From Mycolicibacterium aromaticivorans JS19b1 = JCM 16368 (GTDB taxonomy: Bacteria > Actinomycetota > Actinomycetes > Mycobacteriales > Mycobacteriaceae): a DNA stretch of 64,000 bases. Numbering within the stretch: position 1 is the stretch's first letter; every line of letters begins with the position of its first letter. The stretch spans positions 177,029-241,028 of the forward strand of contig NZ_JALN02000003.1 in assembly GCF_000559085.1 (NCBI RefSeq), in the 5' to 3' direction. The position numbers and the translations under genes are program-made. Below the pieces are notes generated by a model, which had not been told where the DNA came from, searched no databases, and was given only the letters and a program-made list of their open reading frames with translations. Shown in pieces: positions 17,601 through 25,203 of this stretch.

Positions 17601-20600
17601 TGGGCCAGCACCCGTTGCAGGACGTCGATGGCGGTGTTGGGGTGGGTGGCTTTGGGAGTTAAGACGTTGTGGGCGTCGGTTTCGGCGGTTTCGAGGTAGA
17701 CGTGGCTTTCGTCGGTAGCTCGGGTCATCGCGACGTAGAGCTGCTGGCGGGTAAGGCTTTCGGAGCCGATGACGTGACACGTTCCGGTGGTCGTGCGCGA
17801 TCCGATGGTCATGCCTTGGGAGGCGTCGATAGTGGAGGCGTAGCCCAAGGTGGTGTAGGCGTTGACGTACCACGCCGGGAGGGTGACTTTCTGCCCCGTA
17901 TCGATGCGTGAAACCGCGAGGGAGCCATCCTTTTTCACCGTCTCGACGCGCCAGCGCTGCCCGTTGCGGACGAAGTCGCGCCCGCCGGCCAGGCGCAGCG
18001 TGCGTTTGTTGCGGCGGGTGGCCACGATGTCACCGGCTGACGCGCGCAGGCCGTCGGCCAGGGTGGTTTCGCGCAGCTGCGCCGCTGTGGCGGTGTGTGC
18101 CGGGTCGGTGGCCATCGCGTCGAGGCGGTCGGCGCGGGCCCGTTCGTTGAGCTCAGCGACGATGTCGTTGGTCGGGGCCAGCATTGCCGAGTCACGGCCG
18201 GCGGCGGTGTCGGTGGCCCATTGGCGGTAGGCCGTGTCGATGATGGTGTCCCCGGAGCCGACATGGATGCGACCCGCGTCGGCGTAAAAGGCGAGCCCGG
18301 CTGGGTCGCCCTCGCGCAGCGCTAGGCCGGCTTGGGCTTCGGCGCGGGATTTGAACCGGACGACCTCGGTCAGATTCAGCGCGCCATAGGTCTGGTCGAT
18401 GTCGCGCAGGATGCCGCCCGCGGAGATCGCGGCGAGCTGTCTGTCGTCACCGATCAGTCGCACGCTGGCCCCACGGGCCATGGCGATGGTAATTACTTCA
18501 TCGAGCTGTAGGGTTCCGGCTTTTCCGGCTTCGTCGACGATGATCAAGGTGCCGGCGTCGATGGCGTCGAACCATTTGCGCGCTGGATCATTGGCGGCCT
18601 TGTCGGGATTGCGGCGCAGCCAAATAAATTTGTCGATGGTGTCGGTGGTCGCCTTGATGTCGTCGCAGAGAACTTGGGCGGCGTTGGCGCTGGGGGACAG
18701 GCCCAGCACGGTGCCGCCGGATTCTTCCCAGGCGCGCGAGAGCACCGACATGGCGGTGGTCTTGCCGGTTCCAGCGGGCGCCAACGCCAGTTGCACTCGG
18801 GCGCCGGAGGCGGCCATCTCTCGGACCATGGTTTCTTGGCCAGCGTTCAGTGTGCGTCCGCGCTCGGCCTTTTCGGCCAGCAAGGCCATCTCGACCAGGG
18901 CGGCGTCGAGGCGGCGACCGTCGGTCTGTCCGGCAGCGTGCAACACCCGTTTTTCCGCCGACAGGATGGCCTGGCTGGTGAACAGTTGAGTGCCATGGGT
19001 GCTGTACACGCTGGCGCCGTCGCGCCGGCGCAGCACGGAGGGTTCGGCCAGGTCGGTGTCGGAGACCCGCGCATGTTCCACGCTGTTGGGTTGTGCCAAG
19101 GCGGCGGCGGTGATTGCCTCGACGACGTCGTGATCGGTGGCCCAGCCCGCCGCGCGCGCCACCCGTAGCGCTTCGGCGTAGATGTGATTGCGCTGCCAGC
19201 TCGACCGCGATTCAGCAACGGTTTCCACGACTGCGCAGGCCTGTTCGGCAATCCATTCGTCGGTGATGTCGGCGGCCTCACGTCGCCGTGGTCTGCGAAC
19301 GTCGGCCAGCATTTCTGACACTGCGTAGGGGCTGCCGAGGATTTCAATGGCCTGGGTGCGCCACTGCTGGCGTTGCTCGGCCAAGGACCGTGGTTCGTGC
19401 TTAGCGGTACGGGTGTCGAGGGTGGCTCGCTGATGCAGGGCGATCGCTTCGACGGTGGTGGGTTCGCGGCCGTGGTCAGCTTGAAATGCCTTCGCCAATT
19501 CGGTGTAACGCGCCTTGATCATCACCCGACGCGAGGAGAAGCCCTCGTTGACTTCAGCCGGGACACCGACGATCTCGCGTACCGGCCGCTTGCCGCGTTC
19601 GGTCGGTGGTCTCTGTGCGAAATGCAGCCCGACACGCTCGACCGAGAGGGCCTCGATGCGCGAGTTGTAGAACTCCGAGGCCGCGACTGTGCCCTTAAAC
19701 AGCGGCCGGCCGTCCAGAGCCAGCCACCGGTAAATCCCGTCGTGCCCGCGGGCACGGACCTTGTTGCTGACCGCCAGGTGGGTGTGAAGATCGGGGTCCC
19801 CGGCACGGCTGTCACGGTGGGTGAAGGCCGTAGCGATGACACCCTCTACGTCGAGCTGGGCTACCCCTTGGGCGCCCATGCGAGTGAAAACCATGTTGTT
19901 TTCGATGTACTCCAGAGTGTCCGCGACGGCCTGATCATGGATCTCCTCAAGGGTTTTCGCCATCTCTTTCGGGGCTAACGCCCACAGCACCGAGAAGCTC
20001 TTGACGGGGCTGAACGTGAAGTCGTATCCGGCGGTGGAGGTGGTCTGGTCGCGGGTCTGGGTAGCGATGAAACCGGTCAATTCCCGATCATCGAGCGGGG
20101 GCCGGTCATAGGTTTCCGCGAACAATTCGCGGGCGATCCGGGTGCGCATCTGGGCGCGCAACGCCTCGTCGATTGGGGCGTTCCACGACAGGCTCTCGCT
20201 GAGGTTGTGGTCGCGGTAGGCCACCGCCAGGCGGCGCTGCAATTCGGTGGATGCGTCGTTGATGACGAACGGGCGCCCAAGGCTCACAGCCACTTTGGCA
20301 GCCGCCTTGCCGACGCCCATGTTGGCGATCAGGTGTTCGGCGATCTGGCCGGCATTTGGATGCAGGCCCAGACCGAATAGCGCCTTCATTTGATCTTCGG
20401 TGACCGCCGACCCGGGCTCAATGCGCCACATCTGATCTTCGAGGTCGGTGACCCAGGTACGCGAGGCGGGATCGGCCAAACCGGCCAGCCCTTTACCGAC
20501 CCACTGTCCGGGTGACTCACCCTTTTCGGTGTAGTAATCGCCAAGGGATCCGCGGCCCCGTTGATCGGCGTCATGCGCGGCGGTCTGGCGGATCAGGTAG

Positions 20601-20641
20601 AGGTACCCGTCGCCCGCTGTGAGCTTGTGAATGCCCATCAT
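14693..20641 (-). CDS. traA: MobF-type relaxase-helicase TraA
   Basis: A 1982-residue conjugative relaxase that nicks the plasmid at oriT and unwinds the transferred strand. ATG 20641 is chosen because conserved relaxase sequence begins at once (MMGIHKLTAGDGYLYLIR); the upstream in-frame stretch has non-protein composition and would run across a promoter element. The TrwC-type relaxase domain occupies about residues 1-330: catalytic tyrosines in LGDYYTEKGE (36-37) and the HUH metal site in FTHRDSRAGDPDLHTHLAV (about 285). A RecD-like helicase follows: Walker A LAPAGTGKTTAM (about 625), Walker B IIVDEAGKAG (about 703), and a late motif GYASTIDASQGMT. The C-terminal about 900 residues include long charged helices and a degenerate second ATPase-like fold. 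Motifs are visible; transfer function is inferred from the family. Confidence 0.93.
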   Translation of the reverse strand: MMGIHKLTAGDGYLYLIRQTAAHDADQRGRGSLGDYYTEKGESPGQWVGKGLAGLADPASRTWVTDLEDQMWRIEPGSAVTEDQMKALFGLGLHPNAGQIAEHLIANMGVGKAAAKVAVSLGRPFVINDASTELQRRLAVAYRDHNLSESLSWNAPIDEALRAQMRTRIARELFAETYDRPPLDDRELTGFIATQTRDQTTSTAGYDFTFSPVKSFSVLWALAPKEMAKTLEEIHDQAVADTLEYIENNMVFTRMGAQGVAQLDVEGVIATAFTHRDSRAGDPDLHTHLAVSNKVRARGHDGIYRWLALDGRPLFKGTVAASEFYNSRIEALSVERVGLHFAQRPPTERGKRPVREIVGVPAEVNEGFSSRRVMIKARYTELAKAFQADHGREPTTVEAIALHQRATLDTRTAKHEPRSLAEQRQQWRTQAIEILGSPYAVSEMLADVRRPRRREAADITDEWIAEQACAVVETVAESRSSWQRNHIYAEALRVARAAGWATDHDVVEAITAAALAQPNSVEHARVSDTDLAEPSVLRRRDGASVYSTHGTQLFTSQAILSAEKRVLHAAGQTDGRRLDAALVEMALLAEKAERGRTLNAGQETMVREMAASGARVQLALAPAGTGKTTAMSVLSRAWEESGGTVLGLSPSANAAQVLCDDIKATTDTIDKFIWLRRNPDKAANDPARKWFDAIDAGTLIIVDEAGKAGTLQLDEVITIAMARGASVRLIGDDRQLAAISAGGILRDIDQTYGALNLTEVVRFKSRAEAQAGLALREGDPAGLAFYADAGRIHVGSGDTIIDTAYRQWATDTAAGRDSAMLAPTNDIVAELNERARADRLDAMATDPAHTATAAQLRETTLADGLRASAGDIVATRRNKRTLRLAGGRDFVRNGQRWRVETVKKDGSLAVSRIDTGQKVTLPAWYVNAYTTLGYASTIDASQGMTIGSRTTTGTCHVIGSESLTRQQLYVAMTRATDESHVYLETAETDAHNVLTPKATHPNTAIDVLQRVLAHDGAQVSATTEANTAEDPFTRLGMASRMYTHSVGALAENSLGPTRMAAIDAAADQVYTGLTRMPAWPVLRMHLATIAVSGENPITRLREAVAQRELSTAADPAAVLDWRLDSSAAHSARTGPLRWLPDLPTGLVHDDDQAAYLHARHDLVTGLAAAIRDTAANWDASSAPPWARPLLAANPQLRAEIAVFRAAHDVSPVDTRLTGPDQYAVRDRHIQTMLEDTAAEMIGRSTPDTARFEPLVDAVDPRVRRDPYWPQLAAHLAEVARTDINLSQLLGDVAAEGPLPDEMPGAALWWRLAGRLQPAVLEATHQHLRPAWLPELTTVFGSAVAETIAADPAFARLVAAIDNADPTRWQPRELLQVAYEHLRDADDAEDHRPPSRPDEYARLLTYSIDLFTGEHPYDRDEIPFPDQPPLTDEEHEELQLLYPDPEYVTGENAHTVGLSDDALLAKLGLGYGGSLIAPALDEELPPDPYGLMLDAGEELAFEDLLTERPLPRPVSDVVADVVSLRRQYHAAAEACYRQHGLVMADQGPAMRAATPTLLALRERAEQDRPYMLAVQDVMARWADAEEHYDAITTYVQHERDRLAALENDPNADELDLASARAAVRLALMALPETPPAAQFHAELTDAMARRAQAAGGNDRIVTAEDVEAARGRAQDEDLAALSAARAERDRLAAALEHAETATAVAFAQAETRNAEHIHQNIAALHTELDMLTAAGDYKIERGFRVPSELAATLSEQTARGLDAMTRSGFTVTPVHAGDSDAALDALRVLREAARTDEHRILWCSTDGDRAARLAKPDPADAVHTVAELHRLIATEGEQLDSQTTIVVDRASHAEPEVLTDLAEHAADTGARLLLVDGDDRGWPPAPSGPLLDLLHRDLPWSVTLTVDSATPARRAARPDRDPVLEQAERCDPALLATEVTDSLYRRRQLRQQHSTDYRVHAHLWDRIDASSDQARDRETGREL

Positions 20642-20658
20642 GACCGCGTCACGAATCA

Positions 20659-20697
20659 ACGGTAAGGGCCGGTCTGGACACTTCCGGCGAATCTCGC
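20659..20697 (-). promoter_or_regulatory. traA promoter/operator with 22-bp shared element
   Basis: The 22-bp element at 20676-20697 is the perfect inverse of 20961-20982. Read toward traA it is followed 11 nt later by TACCGT (20664-20659), a TANNNT -10 candidate, and it contains GGAAGT 18 nt before CGTTG, a spacing seen in ECF-sigma promoters. The start codon is 17 nt beyond the -10. Confidence 0.55.
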
Positions 20698-20960
20698 AGC
20701 AGCTACCACCAAAGTGGCCGTTACCGTTTCGTGACCTTAGTGCAAGAGGTGTGTGGTTCGAGGGGAGGGCAAAACAGGAGGGTGCAGGTAGAGGGCATGC
20801 GGTGGGAAAAGGAGAGACGAAGTGTGAGAGACGGAGGGTGGTTGAGCGAGAGGCAGGATGGATGGTGAAAATGGTCAGCAGCAAAGCGGAATGTGATGGT
20901 TCGAAAGCGAAGGGTGAAGGGCTGGGTGGTCGGGCCGGCCGGTGCAGGCTCAGGGGTGTT

Positions 20961-20999
20961 GCGAGATTCGCCGGAAGTGTCCTGGGTCGCCCCTACGAT
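20961..20999 (+). promoter_or_regulatory. accessory gene promoter/operator with 22-bp shared element
   Basis: Second copy of the 22-bp element (20961-20982) in the direction of the gene at 21006, followed 11 nt later by TACGAT (20994-20999). The -10 box ends 6 nt before the ATG, the spacing expected for a leaderless mRNA. Confidence 0.6.
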
Positions 21000-21005
21000 T
21001 GCCCC

Positions 21006-21464
21006 ATGGAGAAGACCACGAGTCGCAAGTTGGCCCGTCGGCGGTTGTTGGAGGCCCAGCAGCAGGCGGCGGCAGCGCGTGAACAGCGTGAGCGCGCCAA
21101 TCTCGCTGATATGACTGAGTTCACGGTGCGCATGGCGCAGGTGGACGAGGTCGACGCCTGGTACGCGGGACGGGTCGACAAGTTGAAGGAAGAGGCTGAG
21201 CGCAAGCGTCATGCTCACCGCGCTGCTGCAGGAAAGGCGTTGCACGCCATGCGGTTGCGTGGCGAGACGATGGCGACCATCAGTGGCACCACCGGCCTGA
21301 GCGTCAGTCGGCTGCGCGAGCTGTTGAAGTTCGCATCCGAGGACCACACCGAGAATGCCTCCCACGCGGACACCCCACAGGCTCAGGTGGTGGCGTTGCC
21401 CAACCGTATGTCGCCAGAGGCTGGTGACCACACACCGCCGGAAGCTGCGTTGGGCGCCCACTAG
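21006..21464 (+). CDS. TraA-linked accessory protein with coiled coil and HTH
   Basis: A 152-residue protein divergent from traA. ATG 21006 fits a leaderless promoter (TACGAT 6 nt upstream). Residues 1-75 are a highly charged helix (KLARRRLLEAQQQAAAAREQ; VDKLKEEAERKRHAHRAAAG), residues about 80-110 form a helix-turn-helix-like unit (ETMATISGTTGLSVSRLREL) and the tail is disordered. The layout is that of small relaxosome or transfer-regulator proteins, and it may be what binds the mirrored 22-bp elements. This role is inferred from position and fold pattern only. Confidence 0.6.
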   Translation: MEKTTSRKLARRRLLEAQQQAAAAREQRERANLADMTEFTVRMAQVDEVDAWYAGRVDKLKEEAERKRHAHRAAAGKALHAMRLRGETMATISGTTGLSVSRLRELLKFASEDHTENASHADTPQAQVVALPNRMSPEAGDHTPPEAALGAH

Positions 21465-21479
21465 GCAACACCATCAACT

Positions 21480-22052
21480 ATGTTGGGCGACAGCATGATC
21501 ACCGAAGGTGGGCGCACCCACCGGGGTTCGCGACCGCTACCGCTGCGTGTTGATCCTGTCGAGCATGCCGACGAGATTGTGCGGTTCCAACGCCGCATCG
21601 TGGTGGGACCACTCGACACCGATTGCCATGTCTGGAGCGGTGGGCTCAGTGACGACGGGTACGGCGTCTTTCGCATCACCCGCGGCGGCGTCCGGCATGT
21701 GGTGAGGACATCGCGGTACGCGCTGGCGTTGTCGCTCAACGGTTCTGTGCTGGAGCCACACATCCACGCGCTCCATGAATGCGACAACCCGATCTGTGTG
21801 CGTATCACCAGTGCCGAGGACTTCGTGCGCGGCTCCGGTGTTCACCTGGTGGGTGGCGATCGGCGCGACAACATGCGGCGCATGGCGCGCATGCGGCGTG
21901 GCGGCGGTCGCCGTGCGATCCTCACCCGTGACGCCGGTGCGGTGTCACGGGCCGAGCGTTCACGTGCCCTCCGCGCCGCCGTTGTCGACGGGTGGGATGC
22001 GGAGCTGGTCGCCGCTGCCTTATTGGGAGCAGGACAGCCGACGTTGTGGTGA
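21480..22052 (+). CDS. HNH-type endonuclease-like protein
   Basis: A 190-residue protein with the phage/plasmid HNH pattern: CHVWSGGLSDDGYGVFRI (about residue 48), then HALHECDNPICVR (His and two Cys at about 96-105) and HLVGGDRRDNMRRMARMRR, where the RDNM motif is typical of this HNH subfamily. It probably cleaves or nicks DNA. The gene follows the TraA-linked accessory gene by 15 nt on the same strand, suggesting co-transcription. ATG 21480 or ATG 21495 may be the start; no strong ribosome site separates them. Confidence 0.75.
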   Translation: MLGDSMITEGGRTHRGSRPLPLRVDPVEHADEIVRFQRRIVVGPLDTDCHVWSGGLSDDGYGVFRITRGGVRHVVRTSRYALALSLNGSVLEPHIHALHECDNPICVRITSAEDFVRGSGVHLVGGDRRDNMRRMARMRRGGGRRAILTRDAGAVSRAERSRALRAAVVDGWDAELVAAALLGAGQPTLW

Positions 22053-22127
22053 CGGAGTGCGGTCGCGTGCCCGGGGGATGCGCCGGCGGCCGATGTCGCC
22101 ACGCGTGGGCGGCGCCGCGCCCGAGGG

Positions 22128-22460
22128 CTACATCGCGTTGCGGTAGTGGGCGTCGGCGAGTTGGCTGAGCTTCCAGGTGGACATGTTGGGGTCGGTGGGA
22201 TCGGTCGTGAGGGGCAGGTATCCGCGCAGCCACCCATCGACGATGTATTCCTGTCGGATCCACTCGTCGATGTCGGCCGGCGCGAGTTTCAACAGGGTGT
22301 GGGCCGCGCGGTCAAGGGTGGCGCGGTCGACGCCGTTACGTTCGGCGTTGGCGTACTGGAGGTCTATGCCGTTGAGGTGCTGTTCGGTGGCGGCGTCGTG
22401 GTCTAGGGCAGTGAGGAGCTGGCGGGCCAGTTCGAACACGTAGGGCCGGTTGACGCTCAT
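22128..22460 (-). CDS. hypothetical protein, paralogue of 32148-32462
   Basis: A 110-residue protein of unknown function. Its N-terminus (NRPYVFELARQLLTAL) and C-terminus (EYIVDGWLRGYLPL, then STWKLSQLADAHYRN) match those of the protein at 32148-32462, so the plasmid carries two paralogues. No metal or catalytic motif is obvious; the pattern is a small alpha-helical soluble protein. The start overlaps the stop of the gene upstream (ATGA), so it is the last cistron of a tightly packed operon that includes a PP-loop enzyme. Confidence 0.65.
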   Translation of the reverse strand: MSVNRPYVFELARQLLTALDHDAATEQHLNGIDLQYANAERNGVDRATLDRAAHTLLKLAPADIDEWIRQEYIVDGWLRGYLPLTTDPTDPNMSTWKLSQLADAHYRNAM

Positions 22461-22885
22461 GGAAGAACCTTTCGGGTGTCGGTGAGGAGTGCGTTGGCTT
22501 GTTGGCAGATCGTTGTTAGGAACGTCCAGGCGATGGTGCGCGGGTCATCATCGGCGGGCGGGTAGGTGAGGTTGGTCCATCCGTAGGTCAACCCTGGCGA
22601 TGTCTGTTGGTCTCGCGGTCGGACGATGAGCACATAGCCCGGGCCTGGGGGGTCGTCGGCGGTGATGAGGGCAAGTTCGACGCGATCGTCACCGACGATC
22701 GTCCCGAACACGACTGCCTCCTCGACTAGTGCGTCGAGCGCGGCGGCCGGGCCGGGAGTCGCAGGCGTGGGGAGGTCGTTTTCGATTGTGTCGGACCGAA
22801 GTTCGATCCAATCGTCAAACGCGTTCGGGTCGACGCGGAACGGGGCGAAGTCGACGCGCGAGTGGGGGTTAGCCGCTGTGGTCAT
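22457..22885 (-). CDS. hypothetical protein
   Basis: A 142-residue protein starting MTTAANPHSRVDFAPFRVDP. ATG 22885 overlaps the stop of the upstream gene (ATGA) and sets the start; an in-frame upstream extension to 22990 has unnatural composition. The body is alpha/beta-like with a central strand set (AVVFGTIVGDDRVELALITA, YVLIVRP) and a C-terminal helix. No known family recognised. Fifth gene of the operon running from 24502 to 22128. Confidence 0.6.
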   Translation of the reverse strand: MTTAANPHSRVDFAPFRVDPNAFDDWIELRSDTIENDLPTPATPGPAAALDALVEEAVVFGTIVGDDRVELALITADDPPGPGYVLIVRPRDQQTSPGLTYGWTNLTYPPADDDPRTIAWTFLTTICQQANALLTDTRKVLP

Positions 22886-23313
22886 GGGGTGCTCCAGGTC
22901 TGGCCGTCTTGGGACTGGTGATCGCCGCGGTGGTGGTCCTCGCGCCAGCACAGTTGGGATCCCAGGGTGCCGGGGCGCACTTCCAGACATACGGGTGCTC
23001 CGGCGTCGAGCCGATCGAGTTCGGCGGCGAGGACGCGTCCCGGGTGGTGGGAGGTGGTGTGCGTCGGTTCGATGGTGGCGGTGGCTGTCACGCGCTGCTG
23101 GGCCAGGCAGAGCAGGTCGTAACTTTCGTGGGCGGTCGTGATCTGGTTGGCGATCGGGTCACAATCGCCAGCGGTGACATAGATCGCCAGGGCGGCGGCG
23201 GCCGCTGCGCGGTCCACGTGATCGCTGACGATCGGCGGTTCGGGACTGTCCATGGCGATGATGAGGGTGTGCACGTCGACTCCGTAGTGTTCAGGCTGTC
23301 GCAGGAAGGTCAA
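22882..23313 (-). CDS. hypothetical protein
   Basis: A 143-residue protein starting MTFLRQPEHYGVDVHTLIIA. Residues about 30-90 are helical and Ala-rich; the C-terminal 30 residues are rich in His, Asp and Gln (REDHHRGDHQSQDG), possibly metal-binding. It overlaps the PP-loop gene upstream by 23 nt and the next gene by 4 nt, so it is translated as part of the same operon. Function unknown. Confidence 0.6.
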   Translation of the reverse strand: MTFLRQPEHYGVDVHTLIIAMDSPEPPIVSDHVDRAAAAAALAIYVTAGDCDPIANQITTAHESYDLLCLAQQRVTATATIEPTHTTSHHPGRVLAAELDRLDAGAPVCLEVRPGTLGSQLCWREDHHRGDHQSQDGQTWSTP

Positions 23314-24151
23314 GCAAGCTCAGTTGCGCGCTGCCGTGACGCGCCTCGGCGATGATGTCGGCCATGGACAGGTCAGCGCGGAACGAGTGACCGACCGCGG
23401 CCTCGACCGCGGCGTAGCGGGCGGCCAGGTCGGGATTGAGACGCGCCGAGCAGAGCAGGTCGGCGCGCGAGGACAGCACACAGAAGCGGCAGGAAAGCCG
23501 TGACATGCCCTCGCTATAAGCGCGATGGGGGCGGGTGCCGGCCGCCGCGATGCGCTGCCACACGTCGGCGACGGTGTAGTGGTGGATCGGATACCAGTCG
23601 TCCACCTGGCGCCTGCCGTTGCTGGCCGCTTGATTGGGCGCGTAGGGGATTCGGCGGGCGCGTGCGGTGCTTTCGGCCGCCCGTAAACCCATCACGTTGC
23701 ACACGCGCACTGGGCGGTCCACGACGGTCCCGCTGTCACGCAGCTCGGCAACGAGTGCGGTCATGATCTTGCGGATGGGACCGCGCTTGTGGTCACTGGT
23801 GCACCACCGCCGTGCGGCGTCTGGCCACATGCCGCGCGCGGCGACGCGCTCGAGGATGGTTTCGGTGGTGTGAGCGTCGGCGGCGGCGCGCCGCGCGAGT
23901 TCGAAGCGCAGCCCGTAGTGGGCGGCGTGTTCGGCGGCCAGCTCGGCCACGCCATCCCACTCGGCGTCACCGAGGTCGGCGTGAACGACGACCACTCGGC
24001 CTAGAGCATCTGCGGCACGGGCGTGTTCGACGACAACATCAAGGCAGGCCTGAGAGTCCTTGCCGGCGCTGCTGTTGACCAGCACGACGTCGTAGGCGGC
24101 AAGGTCCGGCGCTGGGCCTGCGGTCACGGTGGTGTGGTCGGTGGCGGTCAT
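23291..24151 (-). CDS. PP-loop enzyme, PAPS-reductase/DndC-like
   Basis: A 286-residue ATP-pyrophosphatase-fold protein. The PP-loop is visible as VLVNSSAGKDSQACLDVV (about residues 24-41, SxGKDS motif), followed by VVVVHADLGDAEWDG. Cys-containing blocks RRWCTSDHKRGPIRK (about 115) and MSRLSCRFCVLSSR (about 225-238) and the conserved VMGLRAAESTAR segment match the PAPS-reductase family as found on phages and plasmids, where some members (DndC, phage enzymes) act on DNA or tRNA rather than in sulfur assimilation. Sulfate-assimilation neighbours are absent, so a nucleic-acid or small-molecule thiolation/adenylation role is more likely; this is inference. Overlaps the next gene by 23 nt. Confidence 0.75.
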   Translation of the reverse strand: MTATDHTTVTAGPAPDLAAYDVVLVNSSAGKDSQACLDVVVEHARAADALGRVVVVHADLGDAEWDGVAELAAEHAAHYGLRFELARRAAADAHTTETILERVAARGMWPDAARRWCTSDHKRGPIRKIMTALVAELRDSGTVVDRPVRVCNVMGLRAAESTARARRIPYAPNQAASNGRRQVDDWYPIHHYTVADVWQRIAAAGTRPHRAYSEGMSRLSCRFCVLSSRADLLCSARLNPDLAARYAAVEAAVGHSFRADLSMADIIAEARHGSAQLSLLDLPATA

Positions 24152-24193
24152 GGTGTCCTCGGTGGTGGGGTGTGTCGGTGGGGTTCACCGGCG

Positions 24194-24433
24194 CTACGCG
24201 GTGCGCGTTGCTTGGGAATGGTCGTCGGTGGCGATGACGAGGGGGGCCACTCGTGTCGTATGGGTCGGTCCGGCGAGGATCGGGTGGATGCCATGTCCGT
24301 CGTCGGGCCGCGATGCGATCGTTGGGGTGCGCACCGCTCGCAGGGCGGCCTGGGCATCGGCGTGGTCGAAGGCTTCCCACCAGGAGGCTGCGTCAGGGTC
24401 GTATGGATCGACGATGGTTGCCGTGTAGCTCAT
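24194..24433 (-). CDS. hypothetical small protein
   Basis: A 79-residue protein starting MSYTATIVDPYDPDAASWWE. The N-terminal half is acidic and aromatic (DPYDPDAASWWEAFDHADAQ), the rest has two short strands. No family recognised. It starts 15 nt after the stop of a 17-codon leader frame and ends 42 nt before the PP-loop gene, so it lies in the same transcription unit. Confidence 0.5.
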   Translation of the reverse strand: MSYTATIVDPYDPDAASWWEAFDHADAQAALRAVRTPTIASRPDDGHGIHPILAGPTHTTRVAPLVIATDDHSQATRTA

Positions 24434-24448
24434 CGACGGGTGGCGGTC

Positions 24449-24502
24449 TCAGGCGGCCTGGTTGACTGGCGGAGTGTCGATATTCGTATGTGTTGTATTC
24501 AT
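24449..24502 (-). CDS. 17-residue leader peptide
   Basis: A short frame MNTTHTNIDTPPVNQAA preceded by the strongest ribosome site in this operon (AGAGGAGGAAATCC, read on the minus strand just upstream of ATG 24502). Its stop lies 15 nt before the start of the 79-residue gene. It may simply provide translational coupling, or be a small regulatory leader; there is no run of one codon that would suggest classical attenuation. Confidence 0.5.
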   Translation of the reverse strand: MNTTHTNIDTPPVNQAA

Positions 24503-24534
24503 GGATTTCCTCCTCTGTTGTGTGCATTTTTGTT

Positions 24535-25203
24535 TCAGTGACCTGTTACTAGCGCTACTAATTCCGCAGCGGGTAGGGCGGCCATCATGTTGACGGCGAA
24601 GGGCCAGACGATGTTGTTGACTGCGCTCTTCCATTTGCTTTTGTCGGTGCTGTTGGCGGCGCCGCGTACGACGGCGCCTGCGAGACGTTCGAGTGCGTCT
24701 TGAAGGCTGAAATCACCGACTGTGGCGTAATTCTGGGTGCACCAGCGGACGTGAGCGATGACGTCGTTGATGTGAGCACGCAGTGGTGCTGGGATAGAGG
24801 GGTCGCTTTTCAAAGTTTCAGCGACGCTCTCAATGTAGCCGTTGATCCTGTCGATGCCGTCGGCTTCAAGGGTCGGTACTACGTCTTCCAGGCGCTCAGC
24901 AAGCATTTCGAGAGTGTTCAGGCTGGTTTGGTCGATCGTGGCGGTTCCCTGACCCTGCCAGCCCCCGCTGAATGAGAAAACGACCTGATACCACGTTGGG
25001 ACGGCCTCTCGGGCGACTCGCATGTTGCGGCCCTGGCTTTCCAGGAGCCCGATAAGTTCTTCGATCTCTCTGAGATGACTGATCGCCAACGTGTGGTCGT
25101 CCCAATTTTGACCGTTCAGTCCGCGAGCCGAGGCAGCATTGACGTTCTGTGGGCCGCGCCAGCTGAGGAACTTGGCATGTAATAGTTGGGCGGGGTTAGA
25201 CAT
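24535..25203 (-). CDS. hypothetical helical protein of the recombinase module
   Basis: A 222-residue protein starting MSNPAQLLHAKFLSWRGPQN. ATG 25203 overlaps the end of the zinc-ribbon gene by 8 nt; the longer upstream frame is the shadow of that gene. It is mostly alpha-helical (ISHLREIEELIGLLESQGRN; LNTLEMLAERLEDVVPTLEA) and ends in a hydrophobic stretch of about 23 residues (NNIVWPFAVNMMAALPAAEL) that could insert in a membrane. No known family. It is the last of four overlapping genes and the most likely effector-like member if the module is not purely recombinational; that idea is speculative. Confidence 0.6.
   Translation of the reverse strand: MSNPAQLLHAKFLSWRGPQNVNAASARGLNGQNWDDHTLAISHLREIEELIGLLESQGRNMRVAREAVPTWYQVVFSFSGGWQGQGTATIDQTSLNTLEMLAERLEDVVPTLEADGIDRINGYIESVAETLKSDPSIPAPLRAHINDVIAHVRWCTQNYATVGDFSLQDALERLAGAVVRGAANSTDKSKWKSAVNNIVWPFAVNMMAALPAAELVALVTGH

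Larger units (their letters stand above)
20642..21005. other. divergent traA/accessory gene region, candidate oriT
   Basis: A 364-nt gap between two divergent genes, purine-rich on the plus strand between 20750 and 20930, bounded on both sides by mirrored 22-bp elements 263 nt apart. Relaxase genes of this type commonly lie beside their oriT, so the nic site may be here. I could not identify a nic sequence. Confidence 0.4.

Noticed and set aside
14826..20000. Many long open frames on the plus strand opposite traA
   Set aside because: They are antisense shadows of a 6-kb high-GC gene, with Arg/Gly/Ser-rich translations and no ribosome sites.
20642..20884. Upstream extension of traA by 81 codons
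   Set aside because: Composition is unlike protein, relaxase homology starts at 20641, and the extension would cross the mirrored 22-bp promoter element.
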